Shown: piece by piece, positions 45,757 through 53,829 of the stretch
Layout: each line of letters starts with the position of its first letter
How positions within the stretch are numbered: position 1 is the first letter of the stretch
Source: Oxalobacter sp.
GTDB taxonomy: Bacteria > Pseudomonadota > Gammaproteobacteria > Burkholderiales > Burkholderiaceae_D
Assembly (NCBI GenBank): GCA_003605115.1
Contig: QZKY01000005.1
Span: 62,001-126,000 of the forward strand
DNA length: 64,000 nucleotides
Direction: 5' to 3'
Made by a program: the position numbers and the translations under genes
Notes under the pieces: model-generated
The model's database searches: none
What the model was told of the DNA's origin: nothing
Seen by the model: only the letters and a program-made list of their open reading frames with translations

Positions 45757-46194
45757 TGAGAAGGCTACTTTTCAGGCTTGAACGGACGGATATCGAACAA
45801 TGCGTTCGCCGGTTTTCAAAACGCCGATTCTACCACGGAGAGGGGGTGACTCGGCCTTTCTATGGGGGTCGGGGTTCATGAGCGGCGAGAGTGTCATTGA
45901 GCGTTCAGTTTCAGGGAAGACAAAAAAATGAATTGGGGGAGGGAAAGCTTGCGCATCCTTTCTACTCGGAAAGAATGCGCTCGGTTTGAGGCGGCGAAAG
46001 AGAGTAATTAAGTACAGAAATGACGATTTGATTGATTAGGCGTAAAGGCGAAGCCAGTTATTGTGCCACCCTGAAGAGCGATGTAGTAGCACTTGTTTCA
46101 TGTCCCATGTGTTTTGTGAGTTGTGTCGCGCAATTGGTGACATTACAGGAAACTGGATGTGCGGCAAACTTTGTAGTATTCACCCGGAGGGAAT
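45757..46194. other. 438-bp intergenic region between gyrA and the first ompA-like gene
   Basis: Divergent promoter region. No open frame with coding character and no repeat family member was seen. A strong ribosome site (CCCGGAGGGAAT) stands just before the ATG at 46195. Promoters for gyrA (leftward) and ompA (rightward) must lie here, but no hexamer pair was clear enough to call. Confidence 0.6.
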
Positions 46195-46791
46195 ATGAAA
46201 AAAATATACAAACTGACACTTTCTGCTTTAACGGTTCTCGCAACGCCTGCGTTTGCGCAACAGGCTGTTGATATCAAGGCAAATACGCCCAATAGCGCTT
46301 ATGTGCAGGATGGCCGTGGGGTTGTTGTGCGCAATGCTGACGGGCATTGTTGGCGTACGGGGTACTGGACACCTGCGCAGGCACTCGCTGAGTGTGAGGG
46401 CGGCAAAATGGCTAAGGCGACCAAGGTCGCTGTGGTTGCCAGGGAAGCATACGATGCTGATGCTTTCTTTGATTTTGACAAGTCAACGCTCAAACCACGT
46501 GGCAAGGCAAGCCTTGACAAGCTGGCAGAAGACATGAAGGGTGACGATATTCAAGTCATCGTCGCGACCGGACACACCGACTCCACAGGAACGGACGCTT
46601 ATAACCAGGCATTGTCAGAGCGGCGGGCTGAAGCGGTGAAGGCTTATTTGATCACGCGGGGCGTTGACGGGCAAAAGATTGTCGCGCAAGGCAAAGGTGA
46701 GAAAAAACCTGTATCCGACAATGTGACAGAAGCGGGTCGCGCAGAGAATCGACATGTTATCGTCATCGAAGTGCTTCGCAAGGCAAAATAG
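46195..46791 (+). CDS. OmpA-family peptidoglycan-binding protein (first of tandem pair)
   Basis: A 198-residue secreted protein: signal peptide MKKIYKLTLSALTVLATPAFA, a 60-residue linker with VQDGRGVVVRNADGHCWRTGYWTPAQALAECEGG, then an OmpA_C peptidoglycan-binding domain (FFDFDKSTLKPRGKASLDKLAEDM; ATGHTDSTGTDAYNQALSERRAEAVKAYL). No beta-barrel is present, so it is short OmpA of the kind common in Burkholderiales. The domain links peptidoglycan to the outer membrane. A near-identical ribosome site and start (AATATGAAAAAAAT) occur at the second copy. A terminator follows. Confidence 0.93.
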   Translation: MKKIYKLTLSALTVLATPAFAQQAVDIKANTPNSAYVQDGRGVVVRNADGHCWRTGYWTPAQALAECEGGKMAKATKVAVVAREAYDADAFFDFDKSTLKPRGKASLDKLAEDMKGDDIQVIVATGHTDSTGTDAYNQALSERRAEAVKAYLITRGVDGQKIVAQGKGEKKPVSDNVTEAGRAENRHVIVIEVLRKAK

Positions 46792-47094
46792 CCTTTGAAC
46801 GCGAGGAGGATCGCATTCACACCCCGCTCGCGCGGGGTTTTTTATGCGCCGCGATTCTTGGAAAAAGAAGAATTCGATGAACTTGCGTGGTCTTGGCCAT
46901 GTAAATGCTGAAAGCTATTTTGTTTGAGGGTAAGCAAAGTGAAACATTGGTCATTGTGCGAGACTGCCCCTAGCGTTGACAGCACTGGATCGGCGCATCT
47001 TGCTTGTTGCGCTAAGGCATCTTTTAAAGCATGATGTGAAATGGAACGGAACGGAACGTAGAACACATTTGATCGCATTTACCCGGAGGAAAAT
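46792..47094. other. 303-bp intergenic region between the two ompA-like genes
   Basis: Begins with the intrinsic terminator of the first gene (46821-46843). A TTGACA (46975-46980) is present, but no good -10 sits at the right distance, so no promoter is called. It ends with ACCCGGAGGAAAAT before the next ATG, as in the first copy. No gene is seen. Confidence 0.6.
46821..46843 (+). terminator. intrinsic terminator after first ompA-like gene
   Basis: ACCCCGC-TCGC-GCGGGGT followed by T6: a 7-bp GC-rich stem, 4-nt loop and U-tract, 30 nt after the stop codon. Confidence 0.93.
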
Positions 47095-47679
47095 ATGAAA
47101 AAAATCTTCAAACTGACTTTGATTGTTTCAGCCATTGTGGCGACCTCTGCGTTTGCGCAGCAGGCCGGCGATATCAAGGCAAAAACGCCTTATAGTGCGT
47201 ATGTGCAGGACGCTCGCGGTGTTGTTGCGCGTAGTGCCAACGGCCTTTGCTGGCGTACCGGATACTGGACACCGGCAGATGCAATCCCGGCATGTGAAGG
47301 CGGTGCGCCTGTTGCGGTAGCAGAGCCAGAAGATATCGTATTGGGAGCAGACGGCCTTTTTGACACGAACAAGGCGGTGCTGAAGCCGGTTGCCCAGGCC
47401 AAGCTCGACAAACTCGCCGAAGACATGAAGCGCGTCAATGTCGAATCCATCATTGTCACGGGACACACCGATTCGAGAGGTGCCGACGCTTACAATCAGA
47501 AATTGTCCGAGCGCCGTGCGGAAGCTGTGAAGGCGTATCTGGTGGCCAAAGGCGTGGATGGCAAGAAGATCACGACCAAGGGCATGGGCGAAAGCCAGCC
47601 GGTTGCGGATAACGCCACCGAAGCCGGTCGCCTTAAAAACCGTCGTGTTGCCATCAAGGTGGTGGGTGAGGCAAAATAG
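47095..47679 (+). CDS. OmpA-family peptidoglycan-binding protein (second of tandem pair)
   Basis: A 194-residue paralogue of the gene at 46195 with the same plan: signal peptide MKKIFKLTLIVSAIVATSAFA, linker VQDARGVVARSANGLCWRTGYWTPADAIPACEGG, OmpA_C domain (LFDTNKAVLKPVAQAKLDKLAEDM; VTGHTDSRGADAYNQKLSERRAEAVKAYL). The linker cysteines are conserved between copies. Divergence in the middle (PVAVAEPEDIVLGADG against MAKATKVAVVAREAYDAD) shows the duplication is not recent. A terminator lies between it and ubiG. Confidence 0.94.
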   Translation: MKKIFKLTLIVSAIVATSAFAQQAGDIKAKTPYSAYVQDARGVVARSANGLCWRTGYWTPADAIPACEGGAPVAVAEPEDIVLGADGLFDTNKAVLKPVAQAKLDKLAEDMKRVNVESIIVTGHTDSRGADAYNQKLSERRAEAVKAYLVAKGVDGKKITTKGMGESQPVADNATEAGRLKNRRVAIKVVGEAK

Positions 47680-47706
47680 TCCCGTTTCCGGGTTTTCAGG
47701 CTACCC

Positions 47707-47730
47707 AACCCCGCGCAGGCGGGGTTTTTT
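47707..47730 (+). terminator. intrinsic terminator after second ompA-like gene, abutting ubiG start
   Basis: CCCCGC-GCAG-GCGGGG followed by T6 (47725-47730). The ubiG ATG is at 47734, only 3 nt after the T-tract. Any ubiG transcript that reads through must place this hairpin directly over the normal ribosome-site position. Confidence 0.92.
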
Positions 47731-47733
47731 CAT

Positions 47734-48426
47734 ATGAACGTCGATCACACTGAACTGAAAAAATTTGACGATTTGGCGCAGCGCTGGTGGGATCCCACGG
47801 CGGAAATGCGTCCGTTGCATGAAATCAATCCGCTGCGCGTGGAATGGATTGCGCGTCATGCTGTCTTGCAGGGGCAGATCGTTCTGGATGTGGGATGCGG
47901 CGGCGGCATTTTGGCGGAGGCGCTCGCGCGTGAGGGAGCCGAGGTCACCGGAGTGGATCTCTCCGAAAAGGCACTCAAGGTTGCCGAGTTGCATGGACTC
48001 GATTCGGACGTGTCGGTTCGGTATGAATGCGTTGCGGTGGAAGCACTGGCGGCGCGCGAACCACAGCGTTACGATGTTGTCACTTGCATGGAAATGCTGG
48101 AGCATGTGCCCGATCCGGCGTCAGTGGTGCGTGCGTGCGCGGCCTTGGTCAAACCCGGTGGCAAAGTATTTTTCGCCACGCTGAATCGCAACCCGAAATC
48201 TTTTTTGTTTGCGATTGTGGGTGCGGAATATGTACTGAATCTGATCCCCAAAGGAACGCACGATTTCACCAAGTTCATCACGCCTGCGGAACTCGCACGC
48301 TCTGCGCGCGAAGCGGGTTTGCGCGTCGAGGCGATGGCGGGCTTGCATTACAATCCGTTGACGGGCAAGCATGCGCTCACCGACAATACCGACGTGAATT
48401 ATATGATGGTCTGCACAAAAAACTAA
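47734..48426 (+). CDS. ubiG: bifunctional 2-polyprenyl-6-hydroxyphenol / 3-demethylubiquinone O-methyltransferase
   Basis: UbiG carries out both O-methylations in ubiquinone synthesis. The 230-residue class I SAM methyltransferase begins [35 protein letters not shown] (the family start) and has [27 protein letters not shown] and [15 protein letters not shown]. The family alignment fixes the start at 47734, even though no ribosome site is present and the ompA terminator ends 3 nt before it. A leaderless or readthrough mode of expression is possible. A long-hairpin element begins at its stop codon. Confidence 0.95.
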   Translation: MNVDHTELKKFDDLAQRWWDPTAEMRPLHEINPLRVEWIARHAVLQGQIVLDVGCGGGILAEALAREGAEVTGVDLSEKALKVAELHGLDSDVSVRYECVAVEALAAREPQRYDVVTCMEMLEHVPDPASVVRACAALVKPGGKVFFATLNRNPKSFLFAIVGAEYVLNLIPKGTHDFTKFITPAELARSAREAGLRVEAMAGLHYNPLTGKHALTDNTDVNYMMVCTKN

Positions 48427-48529
48427 TTTCATGTCTAAACCGTCTGAGGCTTTGTTGCCGTCGCCTTGCCGTACTATTCGTACTGTCTTCGGCTAAGCGT
48501 CGCGCCACAGACGATTTGGACATGAAATT
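48425..48529. repeat. long-hairpin element E2 (between ubiG and gph)
   Basis: Arms 48425-48450 and 48504-48529 pair over 26 bp with three differences. The interior shares with element E1 (41853-41967) TTTGTTG, GTCG, GTACTANNNGTACTGTCT, CGGCT and CGTCGCG in the same orientation. The left arm includes the last bases of the ubiG stop codon. No U-tract follows. Relative to local transcription its orientation is opposite to that of E1. Confidence 0.8.
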
Positions 48530-48552
48530 TGGATATTTAAACGGGTTTTTAC

Positions 48553-49230
48553 ATGAACACCGATTTGACACTTTCCCGTCCACGTGCCGTGTTGTTTGAT
48601 CTGGATGGCACGCTCGCCGACACGGCGCCTGATTTGGCGGCGGCAACGAATTTGTTGCGTATTGCGCGCGGACTGGAACCGACGCCCTATGAAAAATTGC
48701 GCGCGATGGCTTCGGCAGGCGGTCGCGGGTTGTTGGGTGCCGCTTTTGGCATCACACCGGAAGATGAAGCGTACCCGGCTTTGTTGAACGAATTTCTCGA
48801 TAACTACCAGGCGGCGATGGCCGTGCATACACGGCTGTTCGACGGGGTCGAAACGCTGCTGCAAGCATTGCGTGAATGCGACATGCGTTGGGGTATCGTC
48901 ACCAACAAGCACATGCGCTTTACCGATTCCCTCGTGTTACAGATTGGCCTGCACGAAGCGGATTGCGTGATTTCCGGCGACACCACGCCTTTCCCCAAAC
49001 CGCACCCCGAACCGATGTTTGAAGCCGCGCGGCGCTTGGCGCTGCCACCCGAGGCTTGCTGGTACGTGGGGGATGACTTGCGTGACATTCAGGCCGGTCG
49101 CGCAGCGGGGATGCGCACGATTGCGGCCGGGTGGGGCTACTGTGTGCCGGAAGACATGCCGTCATGGGAAGCGGACTGGATTGCGGAGACGCCGATGCAG
49201 TTGATGGAATTGATGCAGAGATTGAAGTGA
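48553..49230 (+). CDS. gph: phosphoglycolate phosphatase (HAD family)
   Basis: A 225-residue haloacid dehalogenase-superfamily phosphatase: motif I FDLDGTLADTAPDLAAA, cap domain, motif II IVTNK, motif III lysine in PFPKPHPEPM and motif IV VGDDLRDIQAGRAAG. Phosphoglycolate phosphatase removes 2-phosphoglycolate formed in DNA repair. ubiG-gph is a standard betaproteobacterial pair. No clear ribosome site is seen before the ATG; element E2 lies just upstream. Confidence 0.92.
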   Translation: MNTDLTLSRPRAVLFDLDGTLADTAPDLAAATNLLRIARGLEPTPYEKLRAMASAGGRGLLGAAFGITPEDEAYPALLNEFLDNYQAAMAVHTRLFDGVETLLQALRECDMRWGIVTNKHMRFTDSLVLQIGLHEADCVISGDTTPFPKPHPEPMFEAARRLALPPEACWYVGDDLRDIQAGRAAGMRTIAAGWGYCVPEDMPSWEADWIAETPMQLMELMQRLK

Positions 49231-49235
49231 TGCGC

Positions 49236-49329
49236 GGCAAAAAAATGGGGTCAGCAGAAACGGCAAAACCGGGGTCAGCAGTCAAATATCGCGCAGCGAA
49301 TTTTGACTCTGACCCTGAATTTTGCCGTT
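49236..49329. repeat. nested GGGGTCAG palindromic repeat, copy 4, between gph and metK
   Basis: The main copy runs CGGCAAAACCGGGGTCAGCAG on the left (49261 on) to CTCTGACCCTGAATTTTGCCG on the right, around ATATCGCGCAGCGAATTTT. An extra left half copy (GCAAAAAAATGGGGTCAGCAG, 49237-49257) precedes it. It lies between converging genes. Confidence 0.82.
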
Positions 49330-49349
49330 GAGAGAGCAGGTTTTGTCGC

Positions 49350-50513
49350 CTACTTCCCCGCCTTCGATTTCAGAATCTGCGCTCTGTCCGTACGCTCCCA
49401 CGTAAATTCCGGCTCTTCACGACCGAAGTGACCGTAAGCAGCGGTCTTCTGGTAAATCGGGCGGAGCAGATCGAGCATTTGCACAATCCCTTTCGGGCGC
49501 AGGTCAAAGGTCTCGGCAATCAAGGCAGACAACTTCTCGTCAGACACCACGCCCGTGCCGTAGGTGTTCGCCGTGATGTTGATCGGTTTCGCCACGCCAA
49601 TTGCGTAACTGATTTGCACCTGGCACTGTTTGGCCAGTCCCGCCGCGACCACGTTCTTCGCCACATAGCGCGCCGCATACGCCGCAGAGCGATCGACTTT
49701 TGACGGATCCTTGCCGGAGAAGGCGCCGCCGCCATGCGGGCAGGCACCGCCGTAGGTATCCACGATGATCTTGCGACCGGTCAGGCCGCAATCGCCTTGG
49801 GGGCCGCCGATGACGAAGCGTCCGGTCGGGTTGACGAGATAGCGCGTGTTCTTCAGCCATTCCTTCGGGAGCACCGGCTTGATGATGTCTTCGATCACCG
49901 CTTCTTCAATCGCCTTGTGGCTGATTTCTGGCGCGTGCTGGGTGGAGAGTACGACCGTGTCCACACTCACAGGTTTGCCGTCCACGTAGCGCAGCGTCAC
50001 TTGCGATTTTGCGTCCGGGCGCAGCCAGGGCAGGCGGCCATCCTTGCGAAGATGCGATTGACGCTCGACGAGACGGTGCGCGTAATAAATTGCAGCGGGC
50101 ATCAGCACCGGCGTTTCATCGCAGGCGTAACCGAACATCAGCCCCTGATCGCCCGCCCCTTGGTCGAGATCGATGCCCTTGCCTTCATCCACGCCTTGCG
50201 CAATGTCCGGCGATTGTTTGTCGTAGGCGACCAGCACGGCGCAGCCTTTGTAGTCGATACCGTATTCGGTATTGTCGTAGCCGATACGTTTGATGGTGTC
50301 GCGCGCGACGTTGATGTAGTCGATGTTGGCAGTGGTGGTAATTTCGCCCGCCAGGACGACCAGACCCGTGTTGCACAAGGTTTCTGCGGCCACGCGTGCC
50401 GTCGGGTCTTGTTCGAAAATGGCGTCCAGAATGGCGTCGGAAATCTGGTCAGAGACCTTGTCCGGATGGCCTTCGGAAACAGATTCGGAAGTGAAAAGAA
50501 AATCTTGAGACAT
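49350..50513 (-). CDS. metK: S-adenosylmethionine synthetase
   Basis: MetK makes SAM from methionine and ATP. The 387-residue product has [25 protein letters not shown] at the start, [15 protein letters not shown] (ATP site), [21 protein letters not shown] and [22 protein letters not shown]. Length matches the family. The ATG has GGAG 9 nt upstream. The 5' leader contains a perfect 7-bp hairpin (50545-50574). The metK gene is divergent from the lpxL pair, as is typical in betaproteobacteria. Confidence 0.98.
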   Translation of the reverse strand: MSQDFLFTSESVSEGHPDKVSDQISDAILDAIFEQDPTARVAAETLCNTGLVVLAGEITTTANIDYINVARDTIKRIGYDNTEYGIDYKGCAVLVAYDKQSPDIAQGVDEGKGIDLDQGAGDQGLMFGYACDETPVLMPAAIYYAHRLVERQSHLRKDGRLPWLRPDAKSQVTLRYVDGKPVSVDTVVLSTQHAPEISHKAIEEAVIEDIIKPVLPKEWLKNTRYLVNPTGRFVIGGPQGDCGLTGRKIIVDTYGGACPHGGGAFSGKDPSKVDRSAAYAARYVAKNVVAAGLAKQCQVQISYAIGVAKPINITANTYGTGVVSDEKLSALIAETFDLRPKGIVQMLDLLRPIYQKTAAYGHFGREEPEFTWERTDRAQILKSKAGK

Positions 50514-50544
50514 TGCAAGCTCCAGTGATTATGATTGAACCATA

Positions 50545-50574
50545 GTCGCAGCCAATCACAACCCAGCCTGCGAC
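50545..50574 (-). other. hairpin in metK leader
   Basis: GTCGCAG and CTGCGAC pair perfectly with a 16-nt loop, about 30-60 nt upstream of the metK start. It does not match any SAM or SAH riboswitch core that I can recognise. It may be a chance or a regulatory leader structure, or an operator. Confidence 0.35.
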
Positions 50575-50704
50575 GCTTTAGCGGATATTTATAGACCGCC
50601 TCGCAAGTTGTCGGTTAACTCGGCGGTTACTGCAAAACAACAAGTATGATATTTTACGCCTCTTGCCAAAGAAATGGCATACATTTTGTACCGGTTTGAC
50701 AAAA

Positions 50705-51568
50705 ATGCTGCGCATCGTTTTCCGTGTTTTATCCCGCTTGCCGCTATCCGTCTTGCACGCGATTGGCGCAACCTTGTCATGGTGCGTGTACTGTTTTGCG
50801 CGGGGGTATCGGCACAGACTGAAGGAAAACATTACGGCGGCGGGGTATGAACAACATCTGGCTGCGGCGATTGCCGAAAGCGGCAAATCCCTGAGTGAGC
50901 TCCCCTTTGTCTGGGGTGCGCCGATTGAAAAAGTTCGCGCAAAAACTCGTGTGCAAAACTGGGAGGTGGTGCAGCAGGCGCAGGAGGCCGGGCGCGGCAT
51001 CATCTTTTTTACCCCCCACTTGGGGTGTTTTGAAATCGCTGGGCAGGCGTTGGGGCAGCGTCTGCCATTGACCGTAATGTATCGTCCACCACGCGTGGCA
51101 TCCCACCAGCCCCTGTTTGAGGCGGGGCGCAGGCGTACCGAAGCCAAACTGGCTGCGACAAATCTCTCTGGCATTCGCGCCATGGCGAAATCGCTGAAAG
51201 CGGGTGAAGCCATCGGTTTGCTGCCGGATCATGTGCCGAGATTGGGTGATGGCGTGTGGGCCGATTTTTTCGGTCGTCCTGCGTACACGATAACGCTTTC
51301 CGCGAAATTACAGCAGATGAGCGGCGCGCAAATCATACTGGTGTTTGCCGAGCGTTTGTCGTGGGGGCGCGGCTATGTGGTTCACTTCATGCCGTTCGAT
51401 GAGGATATGGGCGGCACGCCTGAACAGCAGGCGCGCGCCATCAATGCGGCGATGGAAAAGTTGATTGCGCTGTGTCCATCGCAGTACTTCTGGAGCTACA
51501 ACCGCTACCGCCAGCCGCTACCACCCAAGCGTCCTGCGGCGTCATCTGCACCAGCGGAGGAAAAGTGA
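50705..51568 (+). CDS. LpxL/HtrB-family lipid A acyltransferase (first copy)
   Basis: A 287-residue inner-membrane acyltransferase with an N-terminal membrane helix. The catalytic HxxxxE motif is in FFTPHLGCFEIAGQAL, and LLPDHVPRLGDGVWADFFGRPAYT is the second conserved block. The frame can be opened from a TTG at 50663, but the ATG at 50705 (MLRIVFRVLSRLPL) is the family-like start. It adds secondary acyl chains to lipid A. The stop overlaps the start of the second copy (TGATG). Confidence 0.92.
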   Translation: MLRIVFRVLSRLPLSVLHAIGATLSWCVYCFARGYRHRLKENITAAGYEQHLAAAIAESGKSLSELPFVWGAPIEKVRAKTRVQNWEVVQQAQEAGRGIIFFTPHLGCFEIAGQALGQRLPLTVMYRPPRVASHQPLFEAGRRRTEAKLAATNLSGIRAMAKSLKAGEAIGLLPDHVPRLGDGVWADFFGRPAYTITLSAKLQQMSGAQIILVFAERLSWGRGYVVHFMPFDEDMGGTPEQQARAINAAMEKLIALCPSQYFWSYNRYRQPLPPKRPAASSAPAEEK

Positions 51569-52431
51569 TGAAGCTCGTGCTGGGGGTGCTGTGGATGCTG
51601 CACTGGTTGCCCTTGCCCATACTGGGGCGCTTGGGGAAAGCGCTTGGCACCTTGCTGTTTTACAGCCTGAAAGGGCGTCGGCATATCACGCTGACGAATT
51701 TGCGCCTGTGTTTTCCCGACAAATCCGAAGCAGAGCGCCATGCGATTGCGCGCGAACACTTTCAGCTTTTTGCGCGCAGTGCGCTGGAGCGCAGCATATT
51801 GTGGTGGGCGTCCGAATCGCGCTTGCAAAAACTGATGGTGATCGAACCGGCTTTGCCTTTGGAAACGTTCAAGACCGAACCCGTGATCATCTTGTGCCCG
51901 CACTTTGTTTGTCTGGATGTGGCGGGCGCGGCGATTGCGATGCAAATTTCAGCTTGTTCCATGTATTCTCCGCAAAAAAATCAGGCTTTCGATGCTGCCT
52001 TGTTGAAGGGGCGCGGGCGGTTCAAGCCGCAACGCCTGGTCACGCGGCGCGAAGGCATCAAGCCGATTTTGCGCGCCTTGCGCGACCGTCATCCCTACTT
52101 CATGCTGCCGGACATGGATTTCGGTTTGCAGGATGCCGAGTTCATTCCCTTTTTTGGACATCCTGCCGCGACGCTGACGGCATTGCCGCGGCTGGCCGCC
52201 GCCGCCCGTGCCAAAGTGATTCCCGTGGTGGCGACGTTTTTGCCCGATTATCGTGGCTGGAAAGTGACCTTCTATCCCCCTTGGGAAGATTATCCCGGCG
52301 AGGACATCACCGTGGCGGCACGCCGCATGAACGCCTTCATCGAAGCGCGCGTCCGCGAATTGCCTGCCGATTATTTCTGGGCGCACCGGCGCTTCAAGAC
52401 GCGTCCGGCGGGTGAAGCGGGTGTATATTAG
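51568..52431 (+). CDS. LpxL/HtrB-family lipid A acyltransferase (second copy)
   Basis: A 287-residue paralogue with the HxxxxD motif in ILCPHFVCLDVAGAAIAM and the conserved YFMLPDMDFGLQDAEFIPFFGHPAATLTALPR block. GGAGG precedes the ATG at 51568; the longer frame from 51472 overlaps the first copy and is not credible. Together the two enzymes probably add the two secondary acyl chains, as LpxL/LpxM do in E. coli, though which does which cannot be told. A nested repeat follows. Confidence 0.93.
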   Translation: MKLVLGVLWMLHWLPLPILGRLGKALGTLLFYSLKGRRHITLTNLRLCFPDKSEAERHAIAREHFQLFARSALERSILWWASESRLQKLMVIEPALPLETFKTEPVIILCPHFVCLDVAGAAIAMQISACSMYSPQKNQAFDAALLKGRGRFKPQRLVTRREGIKPILRALRDRHPYFMLPDMDFGLQDAEFIPFFGHPAATLTALPRLAAAARAKVIPVVATFLPDYRGWKVTFYPPWEDYPGEDITVAARRMNAFIEARVRELPADYFWAHRRFKTRPAGEAGVY

Positions 52432-52460
52432 GCGGAGAGTGGCGAGTAGAAAGTGGGTGG

Positions 52461-52602
52461 AAAATTGGGGTCAGCAGTTTGGCAAAACCGGGGTCGGTAG
52501 GCAAAACCGGGGTCAGAGTAATTTTTGCGCAGCAAAAATTACTCTGACCCCGAATTTTGCCAAACGATGGACCCCGAATTTTGCCGCCCCCAATTTTCTG
52601 GC
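52461..52602. repeat. triple-nested GGGGTCAG palindromic repeat, copy 5, between lpxL and dapF
   Basis: Three left half copies occur in series: GGGGTCAGCAG (52467), GGGGTCGGTAG (52490) and GGGGTCAGAGTAA (52509). The matching right halves follow in reverse order: TTACTCTGACCCC (to 52551), GGACCCCGAATTTTGCC (52569 on) and GCCCCCAATTTTCTGG (52586 on). The innermost palindrome GTAATTTTTGC-GCA-GCAAAAATTAC is perfect, and the outer pairs are more decayed. Confidence 0.88.
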
Positions 52603-52636
52603 AAGAATGAGCGGCCAGTGAAAAATCAGGAGTCGG

Positions 52637-53515
52637 ATGAACCTCATCTTCACCAAAATGCACGGCGCAGGCAATGATTTCATCGTCATTGACGCCATCA
52701 ACCAGTCCGTCAGGCTGACGCCGGCACAATGCCGTTTTTTGGCAGATCGCCGCTTCGGCATCGGTGCGGATCAAATTCTGGTTGTTGAGAAGGCGGATCG
52801 CACGGACGTCGATTTCCGCTACCGCATCTTCAATGCCGACGGCAGTGAAGTGGAGCAATGCGGCAACGGCGCGCGCGCCTTCGTGAAATTCGTCACGGAA
52901 AAAGGCTTGGCCACCCAACGGCGCATCACCGTTAGCACCCTTGCAGGTGTCATCGCATTGCAGCTCGAAGACGATGGCAATGTTACCGTCAACATGGGCG
53001 CGCCCATCCTGGAACCGGAGAAAGTGCCCTTCGATACCAGCGGCTTGCGCGGCAAGCACGAAGGTGAGGACACGCTGTGGCCGTTGTATCTCGAACCGCA
53101 GCCGGGACGTGAAGGAGCGACAACGTACATTTCCGTCGTGTCGATGGGCAATCCGCACGCGGTACAAGTGGTGAAGGATGTGGACACCGCGCCAGTGGCG
53201 CTGGAGGGCCCCCTCATTGAGCAGCATCGCCGTTTTCCCGCCCGCGTGAATGCCGGCTTCATGCAAATTCTTGATCGGAACACGGTGCGTCTGCGCGTCT
53301 ATGAACGCGGCGCAGGGGAAACGCTCGCCTGTGGGACAGGAGCCTGTGCCGCAGTGGTGGCAGGCATTCGGCGGGGGCGGCTGGATTCGCCCGTGCGTGT
53401 GGAAGCACGGGGCGGTGTATTGCAGATTGCGTGGGCGGGAGAGGGGCAGCCGGTGATGATGAGCGGCCCTGCCGTCAGCGTCTATGAGGGACGTATTGAC
53501 ATGCCTATTGTGTAG
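52637..53515 (+). CDS. dapF: diaminopimelate epimerase
   Basis: DapF converts LL- to meso-diaminopimelate for lysine and peptidoglycan. The 292-residue product begins [21 protein letters not shown] and has both catalytic cysteines: [13 protein letters not shown] (about 74-86) and [15 protein letters not shown] (about 233-247). Family members of this length are common in Burkholderiales. The usual downstream partners DUF484 and xerC are not here but at 24 kb. Confidence 0.97.
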   Translation: MNLIFTKMHGAGNDFIVIDAINQSVRLTPAQCRFLADRRFGIGADQILVVEKADRTDVDFRYRIFNADGSEVEQCGNGARAFVKFVTEKGLATQRRITVSTLAGVIALQLEDDGNVTVNMGAPILEPEKVPFDTSGLRGKHEGEDTLWPLYLEPQPGREGATTYISVVSMGNPHAVQVVKDVDTAPVALEGPLIEQHRRFPARVNAGFMQILDRNTVRLRVYERGAGETLACGTGACAAVVAGIRRGRLDSPVRVEARGGVLQIAWAGEGQPVMMSGPAVSVYEGRIDMPIV

Positions 53516-53829
53516 GAAGCCACTTCGCGCACAAGACGCGAGCGTCAATAGTGTTGAGGTATGGCGAAAAATTTCTGCGCAACAATAAAATTGCTATAAA
53601 GAACACACTTTTTTAAAGGCAAGGGCAAAAAAATGCGTTACGAAGCCGCGTTTCAAAAAAACAACGCAAGCGCTTAAAACAGAGGCAAAAAGAGGGAAAT
53701 TTTCACCACAGCTGACTCACCGTCTTTTGCTCTGAGCAGAAAACAGTTATCTTCAACCTATCCGAATGTCTAGTTCGATCGACCTTTACGGATTCTTTAA
53801 CTATTTTTTCCCTTGCAAAGGACTACAAA
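53516..53829. other. 314-bp intergenic region upstream of the porin gene
   Basis: AT-rich leader region typical before a strongly expressed porin. A TATAAA (53595-53600) could be a -10 element, but no good -35 is seen at 17 nt. AAAGGA is placed 7 nt before the porin ATG. No open frame or repeat is present. Confidence 0.5.

Noticed and set aside
51465-52415. 316-codon frame overlapping the second lpxL-like gene
   Set aside because: A neighbouring frame on the same strand; the real frame has the HxxxxD acyltransferase motif and a good ribosome site.
52394-53548. 384-codon minus-strand frame opposite dapF
   Set aside because: It runs through the nested repeats and the complement of dapF; no family resemblance.
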